Positions 1 to 5,628 of a DNA stretch of 5,628 nt are shown in pieces. Where the stretch lies: assembly GCA_017959525.1 (NCBI GenBank), contig JAGDAL010000216.1, positions 1 through 5,628 on the forward strand, read 5' to 3'. Numbering within the stretch: position 1 is the first letter of the stretch; every line of letters starts with the position of its first letter. This stretch comes from Lachnospiraceae bacterium (lineage in GTDB: Bacteria > Bacillota > Clostridia > Lachnospirales > Lachnospiraceae). The position numbers and the translations under genes were made by a program. Under the pieces are notes generated by a model that was not told where the DNA came from, did not search any database, and was given only the letters and a program-made list of their open reading frames with translations.

Positions 1-275
1 ATAAAGTTATGAGAAGCATAAAGGCTATGCTTGCCCTCATCATGATTCGGATCATCGGAATTGTGACTGGTGTATAACCAGCCGCGCTTGTTAATGCCAC
101 GTACGTTCTCGCCCAATCCATAGACGATTTCGTCCGCATCCAGGTCCGTTGCAAAATTCAGAGCAAAACGGTCATCGGAATAGACCTGTAATTCGCTCAT
201 GGCTTCTGCACTAATCTCCGGCTTATCAAGTACTGCTTCTGTCTCAATCGGTTGTCCGAATACATATCTTCTCAT
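1..275 (-). CDS. GH31-family alpha-glycosidase, N-terminal fragment (runs off the window)
   Basis: The reading frame opens with ATG at 275 and stays open to the window edge, giving 91 residues that begin MRRYVFGQPIETEAV. Residues 52-65 read YGLGENVRGINKRG, followed by a Trp/Tyr-rich stretch, an HNSDDPN segment (71-77) and SLYASHNF (84-91). This matches the pattern in the N-terminal beta-sandwich of GH31 enzymes (YGLGE...NKRG...N.D...HNF), which precedes the (beta/alpha)8 barrel. GH31 members hydrolyse alpha-glucosides or alpha-xylosides; the specificity-determining barrel and the catalytic Asp residues lie outside the window, so the substrate cannot be named. No signal peptide is visible, suggesting a cytoplasmic enzyme acting on imported oligosaccharides (inference). 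It starts 16 bases after the pflA stop with no terminator or convincing promoter between, so co-transcription with pflA is likely. Family assignment is fairly secure, exact activity is not. Confidence 0.75.
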   Translation of the reverse strand, partial: MRRYVFGQPIETEAVLDKPEISAEAMSELQVYSDDRFALNFATDLDADEIVYGLGENVRGINKRGWLYTSHNSDDPNHDEGKHSLYASHNF

Positions 276-281
276 GTGTTT

Positions 282-287
282 CCCTCT
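282..287 (-). promoter_or_regulatory. Ribosome binding site of the GH31 gene
   Basis: AGAGGG on the minus strand, 6 bases before ATG 275, lies in the short gap after the pflA stop (TAG at 292-294). It fixes the start of the GH31 reading frame. Confidence 0.7.
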
Positions 288-291
288 TTAT

Positions 292-1017
292 CTACTTTTT
301 TAGAATATCTTCTGCGTTTTTGATGCGCTCCGGAGTCGGCGGATCTACATCCTTCAAGCTGTAGGAAATCCCCATCTCCTCATACTTGAACGTACCAAGG
401 GTATGATACGGCAATACCTCTACCTTGTCTACATTGGATAAGGTATCGATAAACGCTCTCGTCTCTTTCAAATACGCATCATCATCCGTAATTCCAGGAA
501 CCAAAACATGACGAATCCAGATTGGCTTGCCGATAGAATCCAGATAACGGGCGCAATCCAAAATGTTCTCATTGCCATGTCCGGTTAACTTCTTATGTTC
601 TGCGGAATCGATATGTTTGATATCCAACAATACCAAATCTGTACTCTTCATCAAGCGCTCGAACTTGGCAAACCATTCACCTTCTCTGGTAAACGGCTGA
701 GCGGATGTATCCAGGCAGGTATTGATGCCCTGTGCCTTGGCCATCTCGAACAGCTCAATCAAAAAGTCGATCTGCAACAATGCTTCTCCACCACTTACGG
801 TGATACCGCCGTCCTTACGCCAATAACTCTTATAACGCAGGGCCTTCTTCAGAAGTTCATCGGCAGTCATTTCTTCTCCGCAATTTTTCTCCCAAGTATC
901 CGGGTTGTGACAATAACGACAACGCATATCACATCCTTTTAAAAAGATGAGAAAACGTACGCCCGGTCCGTCTACTGAACCAAAACTCTCTGTCGAATGA
1001 ATATATCCTTTGATCAT
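292..1017 (-). CDS. pflA: Pyruvate formate-lyase activating enzyme (radical SAM)
   Basis: The 241-residue protein begins MIKGYIHSTESFGSVDGPG. It uses S-adenosylmethionine and a [4Fe-4S] cluster to abstract a hydrogen from the conserved C-terminal glycine of PflB, creating the active glycyl radical under anaerobic conditions. The cluster motif CX3CX2C is C29, C33, C36 (GCDMRCRYC), the same spacing and numbering recalled for E. coli PflA. The GGE segment (ITVSGGEALLQ, residues 72-82) that contacts the SAM amino group is present, and the length is normal for the family. ATG 1017 is preferred over the in-frame ATG at 1056. It has GTGGAG 5 bases upstream and the family-typical MIKGYIHS start, whereas 1056 lies in a TATAATG that looks like a -10 box. 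The substrate gene pflB lies directly upstream, separated by a hairpin terminator. The gene itself looks intact. Confidence 0.95.
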   Translation of the reverse strand: MIKGYIHSTESFGSVDGPGVRFLIFLKGCDMRCRYCHNPDTWEKNCGEEMTADELLKKALRYKSYWRKDGGITVSGGEALLQIDFLIELFEMAKAQGINTCLDTSAQPFTREGEWFAKFERLMKSTDLVLLDIKHIDSAEHKKLTGHGNENILDCARYLDSIGKPIWIRHVLVPGITDDDAYLKETRAFIDTLSNVDKVEVLPYHTLGTFKYEEMGISYSLKDVDPPTPERIKNAEDILKK

Positions 1018-1022
1018 ATCTA

Positions 1023-1028
1023 CTCCAC
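1023..1028 (-). promoter_or_regulatory. Ribosome binding site deciding the pflA start
   Basis: Minus-strand GTGGAG ends 5 bases before ATG 1017. This supports the 241-residue PflA rather than the longer 254-residue reading from 1056, whose extra 13 residues (MCVVVNSVRSGVD) have no counterpart in the family as I know it. Confidence 0.65.
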
Positions 1029-1054
1029 TTCTAACTGAATTAACAACAACACAC

Positions 1055-1082
1055 ATTATAGTAGAAAAGGCCGGGGTATAAA
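1055..1082 (-). promoter_or_regulatory. Candidate pflA promoter
   Basis: On the minus strand a perfect -10 box TATAAT (1055-1060) stands 16 bases downstream of TTTATA (1077-1082), a 4/6 match to TTGACA. Transcription would begin near 1048, leaving a leader of about 30 bases before the pflA start. The -35 falls in the loop and arm of the pflB terminator, so promoter and terminator share DNA. A separate promoter would let pflA be expressed independently of highly expressed pflB. The -35 match is weak, so this remains a prediction. Confidence 0.4.
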
Positions 1083-1093
1083 ACCCCGACCTT
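1065..1093 (-). terminator. Hairpin terminator after pflB
   Basis: In minus-strand RNA, arms AAGGUCGGGGU (1083-1093) and ACCCCGGCCUU (1067-1077) form an 11-bp stem with one U.G wobble and a 5-base loop, continuing into UUUUCU. In plus-strand RNA the wobble becomes a C.A mismatch, so the structure is tuned for minus-strand transcription. The U tract is short, so some read-through into pflA is plausible. It begins 31 bases after the pflB stop. Confidence 0.75.
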
Positions 1094-1124
1094 GTTCTTT
1101 GTGAAAAGTATATATCGGTAGAAA

Positions 1125-3392
1125 TTACATTCTATCGTGGCATGTACGATTGATTACGTCTAACTGCTGCTCACGAGTCAAGTCGATGAACTTAACAGCG
1201 TATCCGGATACACGGATAGTGAAGTTAGCGTACTCAGGCTTCTCAGGATGCTCCATAGCGTCCTTCAACTTCTCAACACCGAATACGTTAACGTTCAAGT
1301 GATGTGCTCCGCGATCGAAGTAACCATCTAAAACGTTAGCAAGATTTGCCTTACGCTCATCATCATCATGGCCAAGTGCGCCAGGATTGATGGTCTGAGT
1401 ATTGGAAATACCATCCAATGCATACTCATAAGGAAGCTTAGCAACGGAGTTCAAGGAAGCAAGAAGACCGTTCTGCTCAGCGCCGTATGCAGGGTTTGCA
1501 CCAGGTGCGAATGGCTTGTAAGCCTCACGTCCATCAGGAAGTGCACCGGTAGCCTTACCGTATACTACGTTAGAAGTAATGGTAAGAATAGAGGTAGTAG
1601 GCTCAGAATCACGATAGGTATCGTACTTCTCGATCTTGCTCATGAAGGTCTTTAACAACCAAACAGCGATCTCGTCAGCACGCTCATCGTCGTTACCATA
1701 CTTAGGGAAGTCTCCGTCGATCTTGTAATCAACAGCAACACCTTCCTCATCACGTACTACAGAAACCTTAGCGTACTTGATAGCGCAAAGGGAATCTACT
1801 ACGTGAGAGAATCCTGCAATACCGGTAGCGAATGTACGACGTACATCAGTATCGATCAAAGCAAGCTCAGCTGCTTCATAGTAATACTTATCATGCATGT
1901 AGTGGATCAGGTTCAGGATATTTACGTATAATCCTGCCAACCAATCTAACATCATGTCATACTTATGCATAACTTCATCGAAGTCCAGAACATCACCGGT
2001 GATTGGTGCGTACTCAGGACCTACCTGCATGTGCTTGCCGTCCTTGGTCATGAACTTCTCGTCCTTACCACCGTTGATAGCGTAAAGTAAGCACTTAGCA
2101 AGGTTTGCACGAGCACCGAAGAACTGCATTTCCTTACCGGTCTGTGTAGCGGATACACAGCAGCAGATGCTGTAGTCATCGCCCCAGATTGGACGCATAA
2201 CATCATCGTTCTCGTACTGGATAGAGCTTGTTGTAACAGAGATCTTAGAAGCGTAAAGCTTGAAGTTCTCAGGCAACTGGCTGGTGTAAAGTACAGTAAG
2301 GTTCGGCTCTGGGGATGGTCCCATGTTCTCCAAGGTATGTAAGAAACGATAATCGTTCTTAGTAACCATGTGACGTCCGTCCATACCAAGACCAGCAACT
2401 TCCAAAGTAGCCCATACCGGATCACCGGTGAAGAGCTCGTTGTAAGAAGGAATACGAGCGAACTTAACCATACGGAACTTCATAACCATATGATCGATCA
2501 ACTCCTGAGCCTCAGTCTCAGTCAAAGTACCTTCCTTCAAATCTCTCTCAATATAGATATCCAAGAAAGTGGAGATACGTCCTACGGACATAGCAGCACC
2601 GTTCTGGGACTTGATAGCTGCAAGGTAACCGAAGTATAACCACTGAACAGCCTCACGAGCGTTCTTAGCAGGCTTGGAAATATCGAAACCATAGATCTCA
2701 GCCATTTCCTTCATTGCACGAAGTGCACGAATCTGCTCAGAAATCTCTTCACGCTGACGAATAACAGCATCAGTCATAACACCGCATCCGCAGTTAGCCT
2801 TGTCCTCTTCCTTCTTAGCGATCAAGAAGTCAATACCGTACAAAGCAACACGACGATAATCGCCGACGATACGTCCACGACCATAGGTATCCGGAAGACC
2901 GGTTACGATGTGGCTGTGACGAGCAGCTCTCATCTCAGGAGTATAAGCATCGAATACTGCCTGGTTGTGAGTCTTGTGATATTTAGTAAAAATCTCGTGG
3001 AAACGAGGATTTGGAGTATAACCGTAAGTGGTGCAAGCCTCCTCAGCCATCTTAATTCCACCGAATGGCATGAATGCTCTCTTCAGAGGCTTATCGGTCT
3101 GAAGACCAACAACCTTCTCGAGATCCTTCATCTCTTCGTTGATGTATCCAGGGCCATAAGCAGTAATGCTGGAAACCACCTCAGTCTCCATATCAAGGAC
3201 ACCCTTGTTGGCACGCTCAGCTGCCTGCAATTTCTGTAATTAACCCCAAAGCTTATCGGTAGCCTCAGTAGGTCCAACTAAGAAGTCTTCATTACCGTCA
3301 TACTGGGTGTAGTTTCTCTGGATGAAGTCACGGACGTTGACATCTTCATTCCAATGTCCGTCTTCAAATCCACGCCATTCTTCTCTAGACAT
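1125..3392 (-). pseudogene. pflB: Pyruvate formate-lyase (formate C-acetyltransferase), interrupted by an in-frame TAA at codon 51
   Basis: PFL converts pyruvate and CoA to acetyl-CoA and formate in anaerobic fermentation. The frame from ATG 3392 spans 755 codons plus the TAA stop at 1125, normal for the family. Codons 1-50 ([14 protein letters not shown]..., [10 protein letters not shown] at 20-29, ending TDKLWG) are family-typical; codon 51 (3240-3242) is TAA; the same frame resumes with [20 protein letters not shown]. Recalled E. coli PflB has Lys at the equivalent site (LWDKV), so one AAA-to-TAA change would explain it. Everything downstream is intact: [24 protein letters not shown], the active-site cysteines in SICCCVS (411-412 matching E. 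coli C418/C419) and the glycyl-radical site RVSGYAV (G730, codon 1203-1205). Promoter and Shine-Dalgarno are also intact. This is either a sequencing error or recent nonsense mutation. TAA ends two other readings here, so codon reassignment is not supported. A 701-residue reading from TTG 3230 lacks a ribosome site. Confidence 0.93.
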
Positions 3393-3397
3393 AAGTT

Positions 3398-3403
3398 CCT
3401 CCT
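3398..3403 (-). promoter_or_regulatory. Ribosome binding site of pflB
   Basis: A perfect AGGAGG on the minus strand ends 5 bases before ATG 3392. It shows that the true pflB start is 3392, upstream of the premature stop, and that the 5' end of the gene is not itself degenerate. Confidence 0.9.
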
Positions 3404-3426
3404 AAATAAAAATTGGTATACAATAT

Positions 3427-3446
3427 ACGTTAGTCTATTCTAACGT
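3427..3446 (-). repeat. Inverted repeat in the pflB leader (possible operator or 5' stem-loop)
   Basis: ACGTTAG and CTAACGT are perfect 7-base inverted arms around a 6-base spacer. The site starts a few bases after the predicted transcription start (about 3450), a position suited to a repressor operator or to a stem-loop at the 5' end of the mRNA. A second, shorter inverted repeat GTATA-3-TATAC (3416-3428) abuts it. The half-site spacing is 2 bases too long for the Rex consensus, so I do not name a regulator. Confidence 0.5.
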
Positions 3447-3456
3447 TCTGCTAAAT

Positions 3457-3486
3457 AGTATACGTGACAGAATAAGGTAGTGTCAA
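3457..3486 (-). promoter_or_regulatory. Sigma-70/sigma-A type promoter of pflB
   Basis: On the minus strand a perfect -35 TTGACA (3481-3486) is followed after 18 bases by -10 TATACT (3457-3462, 5/6 match). An A/T-rich tract at about 3496-3535 directly upstream resembles an UP element, and together these suggest strong expression, as expected for PFL. The predicted start near 3450 gives a leader of about 58 bases. Confidence 0.75.
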
Positions 3487-3560
3487 TGCAGATTCGTTAA
3501 AAAATTATCATGTATTTTAATTTATACAAAAGCTGCATATTGTATTCGTCAGAACTGCAC

Positions 3561-3599
3561 AAAAAAATCCCGCAACGTACCTATTTCGTCGCAGGATTT
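3561..3599 (-). terminator. Rho-independent terminator after the acetyltransferase gene
   Basis: Minus-strand RNA arms AAAUCCUGCGACG (3587-3599) and CGUUGCGGGAUUU (3565-3577) pair over 13 bp with two G.U wobbles and a 9-base loop, and the stem runs into a further UUUU. On the plus strand both wobbles become A.C mismatches, so it serves minus-strand transcription. It lies 20 bases after the acetyltransferase stop and insulates the pflB promoter from upstream genes. Confidence 0.85.
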
Positions 3600-3618
3600 C
3601 ATTTATATAGCCTTATTT

Positions 3619-4110
3619 TTACACAATCATCTCGTAGTTCACGACACTGTGATATTTACCAAATTTGAATCCACACTCGTGGAGCACTCCGCTACAGGAG
3701 AAGCCCAATTCTTCATGCAAATGAATGCTGCCCACGTTGTCTTCGGTAATAACGGAAACAATTGCATGGGTTTTCTCATCCGCTTTTGCCTGTGCAATCA
3801 ACTCTTCCATCAGCTTACGGCCCACACCGTTCTTGCGATGTTCCCGCTCCACATACACACTCAACTCAACGGTAGAATCGTATGCTTCATGGCTGCGATA
3901 AGAAGATAAACAACCGTATCCTGCGATCACACCGTCCTCTTCCGCTACAATCATCGGATGATTCTTAATGTTGTGTTCGAAGAGCCATTTCTTGCCCTCT
4001 TCCATACCCATCGGAATCAGGGTAAAAGTCACGTTGGTGTTCTCCACCTCGTAGTTGTATATATCCAGGATCTCAGGTAAGTCGTTCACGTTTGCCTTGC
4101 GGATTTCCAT
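3619..4110 (-). CDS. GNAT family N-acetyltransferase, phosphinothricin acetyltransferase-like
   Basis: The 163-residue protein begins MEIRKANVNDLPEILDIYN. GNAT enzymes transfer the acetyl group of acetyl-CoA to an amine. The acetyl-CoA pyrophosphate loop (R/Q-x-x-G-x-G/A) is RKNGVG at residues 92-97, following the beta-strand VELSVYV (81-87). The segment EDNVGSIHLHEELGF (123-137) and the C-terminal GFKFGKYHSVVNYEM (147-161) are typical of the phosphinothricin acetyltransferase/MnaT-like branch (COG1247), whose members acetylate phosphinothricin, methionine sulfone or unknown amines. The true substrate cannot be read from sequence. ATG 4110 is chosen because GGAGG lies 8 bases upstream; the longer in-frame starts at 4164 and 4125 lie at a hairpin and in the ribosome site itself. 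It is bounded by a terminator on each side and is probably a single-gene unit, possibly with its own promoter at 4170-4198. It appears cytoplasmic and intact. Confidence 0.88.
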   Translation of the reverse strand: MEIRKANVNDLPEILDIYNYEVENTNVTFTLIPMGMEEGKKWLFEHNIKNHPMIVAEEDGVIAGYGCLSSYRSHEAYDSTVELSVYVEREHRKNGVGRKLMEELIAQAKADEKTHAIVSVITEDNVGSIHLHEELGFSCSGVLHECGFKFGKYHSVVNYEMIV

Positions 4111-4118
4111 AGTCTGTG

Positions 4119-4123
4119 CCTCC
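4119..4123 (-). promoter_or_regulatory. Ribosome binding site deciding the acetyltransferase start
   Basis: Minus-strand GGAGG ends 8 bases before ATG 4110. It overlaps the alternative start ATG 4123-4125, arguing against the longer readings of the gene. Confidence 0.75.
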
Positions 4124-4132
4124 ATCTTAAGC

Positions 4133-4161
4133 AATAATAAAGGGATGGCTTTCACCATCCC
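4133..4161 (-). terminator. Hairpin terminator after the GH78-like gene
   Basis: Minus-strand arms GGGATGGT (4154-4161) and GCCATCCC (4142-4149) close a GAAA loop over 8 bp, with a U.G closing pair that only forms on this strand, followed by UUUAUUAUU. It lies 45 bases after the GH78-like stop. The interrupted U tract suggests moderate efficiency. If the candidate promoter at 4170-4198 is real, the same hairpin would sit at the 5' end of the acetyltransferase mRNA. Confidence 0.65.
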
Positions 4162-4169
4162 CATGTGCT

Positions 4170-4198
4170 ATTTTAATCATCCCATTCCCCAAAGGCAA
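4170..4198 (-). promoter_or_regulatory. Candidate promoter of the acetyltransferase gene
   Basis: On the minus strand TTGCCT (4193-4198, 4/6 match to TTGACA) and TAAAAT (4170-4175, 5/6 match to TATAAT) are separated by the ideal 17 bases. The predicted start near 4163 precedes the hairpin at 4142-4161. Alternatively the gene is expressed only by read-through from the glycosidase gene. Confidence 0.35.
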
Positions 4199-4206
4199 GA
4201 AAAAAA

Positions 4207-5628
4207 TCAATACAGCTTCCTGGTAAGGTCATAGGAGTAATGATACTGTCCTGCATGCACCTGATAGCGTTGCCCGTCCAAGAGTTGGATGATGGCATCG
4301 GTGTTGGATGGGATGTCAAAATCATACGCGTATCCTTCGGCTGTTTTTTCCCAATGAACCTTCACCATGCCATATGGACTGTTGTACTCGAAATCACAGA
4401 AGTCCAATCCGCCGCCCGGAATCGGTGCGATGTAGAAGGTATACGGCTGCATGATACGTACGCCCGCAATATCTTCGATGGCAAACAGCACGCCCGTGGC
4501 GGATGCGCAGTGATTCATGGATCGCGGCAGTGGATGATTCATATCATCGTAACCCACGAAGCGTTCCCATGCGGTGGTTGCCCCTTGTTCAATCTGGGTT
4601 AACCAACCCGGTGCCGCCACATTCAAAAGCACCCGATAAGCCGTCTCATCATATCCATACTCTGCCAGCATTTTCAGAAGGTACGGCGTGGTATATAGGC
4701 CTGTTCCCACACGATAATTTCCTTCCTCAACCATGCGATTCAAATCTCTTGCAATAATGGCACGTTCTGCCGCCTCATCCGTAAGTCCGAGGCTTAAGGC
4801 ACGAACCAACGGCGCCTGTCGCTTTTCTTCTTTGTGATGATGGGTATCCGTCATATAATGCATGCGATACGCACGATGTGCGCCGTGACAAATTTCGTAG
4901 CTCTCATCCGCTTCATCATCGTCTTCCAGCTCATCCATCAAATAGCCCAATTGCTCCATGGATGCCGACGTAATCGCCGCATTCAATTCCTGACGCGGAC
5001 GCATAACCACCGGGTTATCTCCCAGTGCATCTTCTCCTTCCGGATCCGACCATTCGCCCCACTGCATACCGGACTCCACAATGTATTGGTTATACGGCGT
5101 CTTCGGCAACAGACAGCTCTGCACCTTATTCCGCAGCGGATGATTTTTCGGCAGATTGTAAATGGACTTATCCTCACCACAAGCCAGAACAAACCGCTTC
5201 CACTCTGTTAAGGTATCCTTGTATCGCTCCGCAAATCCCGGATCTCCGTAGAGCATCCACATGCGGTAACAGATGGCTACGGCCACGTCTGCCCATCCCA
5301 CCAAACCGTTTAGTGCTTCCTTACCGGTCTGGTCCGAATCCGGTGGGCAAATGTTGTTAATACAACCATTTCCACGTTGCCCGTCAGCAATATCTCCCAT
5401 CCATTTATCATAGAATGCCGCCGTGTCTGCCAAGTAAGCAGCTGCCGGCAGGAAAATATAGGCATCTCCCGTATGGGCACTGCGACTACCTGCTGCACTG
5501 TCCGTCGGCACACTGACAAAATTACTCTTCATGGTCCAGCGGGCATTGTATATCCACTGGTTCACATACTTATTCGAGGTTCGAAGGAACAGGGTTCCAT
5601 AATCCAAATCGGAATACACCGCAATGCC
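4207..5628 (-). CDS. GH78-type alpha-L-rhamnosidase-like glycosidase, C-terminal part (start outside window)
   Basis: 473 residues are visible, open to the window edge; the GTG at 5619 is only an internal codon. GH78 enzymes remove alpha-L-rhamnose from plant glycans and glycosides. Six-hairpin (alpha/alpha)6 landmarks: WTMKSNFVSVPTD (31-43), TGDA (53-56), FYDKWMGDI (72-80), LVGWADVAV (109-117), WGEW (190-193), TGLYTTPYLL (309-318) and QGATTAWER (348-356). E355 aligns with the general base of the GATTxWE motif. SMNH is at 370-373, then a C-terminal beta-sandwich with SPYGMVKVHWE (417-427). The oddity is residues 43-56, DSAAGSRSAHTGDA, where GH78 normally has DCPTRERAGWTGDA or a DER variant: the Glu I take to be the general acid is Ser48 here. 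Reading all three frames gives no frameshift that restores it. An acidic patch (about 232-240) and a His triplet (263-265) lie in a variable loop. The product may be an atypical or non-catalytic family member. Confidence 0.8.
   Translation of the reverse strand, partial: GIAVYSDLDYGTLFLRTSNKYVNQWIYNARWTMKSNFVSVPTDSAAGSRSAHTGDAYIFLPAAAYLADTAAFYDKWMGDIADGQRGNGCINNICPPDSDQTGKEALNGLVGWADVAVAICYRMWMLYGDPGFAERYKDTLTEWKRFVLACGEDKSIYNLPKNHPLRNKVQSCLLPKTPYNQYIVESGMQWGEWSDPEGEDALGDNPVVMRPRQELNAAITSASMEQLGYLMDELEDDDEADESYEICHGAHRAYRMHYMTDTHHHKEEKRQAPLVRALSLGLTDEAAERAIIARDLNRMVEEGNYRVGTGLYTTPYLLKMLAEYGYDETAYRVLLNVAAPGWLTQIEQGATTAWERFVGYDDMNHPLPRSMNHCASATGVLFAIEDIAGVRIMQPYTFYIAPIPGGGLDFCDFEYNSPYGMVKVHWEKTAEGYAYDFDIPSNTDAIIQLLDGQRYQVHAGQYHYSYDLTRKLY

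Noticed and set aside
595..942. Plus-strand 115-codon open frame opposite pflA
   Set aside because: It is the antisense shadow of a strongly conserved radical-SAM gene, with no recognisable protein features.
1018..1056. PflA extended to ATG 1056
   Set aside because: That ATG is part of TATAATG, a likely -10 box. It has no Shine-Dalgarno, and the extra residues are not family-like.
1125..3230. PflB as a 701-residue protein starting at TTG 3230
   Set aside because: This start has no ribosome binding site at a usable distance. The AGGAGG-ATG at 3392 with 50 conserved codons shows that the real gene begins upstream.
2910..3239. Plus-strand 109-codon frame opposite pflB, and similar plus-strand frames at 1368-1655, 2370-2639 and 3649-3909
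   Set aside because: All lie antisense to confident genes, resemble no family, and are explained by the biased codon use of the sense gene.
3240..3242. Codon reassignment or recoding of TAA as an amino acid
   Set aside because: TAA is the natural terminator of both pflB (1125-1127) and the acetyltransferase gene (3619-3621). The codon is not TGA, and no recoding structure is evident nearby.
3427..3446. Rex (NADH-sensing repressor) operator upstream of pflB
   Set aside because: The GTTA and TAAC cores are separated by 8 bases, against 6 in TTGTTAANNNNTTAACAA, and the outer bases do not fit.
3511..3528. TGTAT-8-ATACA inverted repeat upstream of the pflB promoter as an operator
   Set aside because: Its arms are only 5 bp in very A/T-rich DNA, so it is expected by chance; the tract is better read as a possible UP element.
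4834..5360. Overlapping plus- and minus-strand frames within the GH78-like gene
   Set aside because: They are shadow frames: Arg/His/Ser-rich translations without motifs, while the GH78 frame is continuous and carries family landmarks.
1..5628. CRISPR array, insertion sequence, tRNA/rRNA, toxin-antitoxin or defence system
   Set aside because: I saw no spaced direct repeats, terminal inverted repeats, transposase or integrase motifs, RNA-gene signatures or small paired genes on either strand.

Overview
The window reads as a fragment of an anaerobic Firmicutes chromosome, most likely Lachnospiraceae or a close relative. This is inferred from moderate GC content, strong AGGAGG-type ribosome binding sites, a pflB-pflA pair and flanking plant-glycan glycosidases. 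No taxonomic search was possible. All recognisable genes lie on the minus strand, so transcription runs from high to low coordinates. No gene-free stretch exceeds 300 bases.

In transcription order: (1) 5628-4207, the C-terminal 473 residues of a GH78-type (alpha-L-rhamnosidase-like) glycosidase whose start is outside the window. It ends before a GGGATGG hairpin at 4142-4161. (2) 4110-3619, a GNAT N-acetyltransferase of the phosphinothricin-acetyltransferase-like group, closed by a strong Rho-independent terminator (3561-3599). (3) 3392-1125, pflB, pyruvate formate-lyase, with a good promoter, leader inverted repeat and Shine-Dalgarno, but with an in-frame TAA at codon 51. (4) 1017-292, pflA, the radical-SAM activase that installs the glycyl radical on PflB, separated from pflB by a hairpin terminator and a candidate promoter of its own. 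(5) 275-1, the N-terminal 91 residues of a GH31-type alpha-glycosidase, starting only 16 bases after pflA.

Functionally this is a mixed-acid fermentation module (PflB splits pyruvate plus CoA to acetyl-CoA and formate; PflA activates it under anoxia) set between two glycan-degrading enzymes. The most notable sequence observation is the single nonsense codon in an otherwise complete pflB. It is either a sequencing or assembly error or a genuine recent inactivation. The second is that the GH78-like protein keeps the GH78 fold landmarks and the C-terminal Glu motif but has lost the usual acidic/Arg catalytic segment. I see no mobile element, CRISPR array, RNA gene or evidence of a new multi-gene system.
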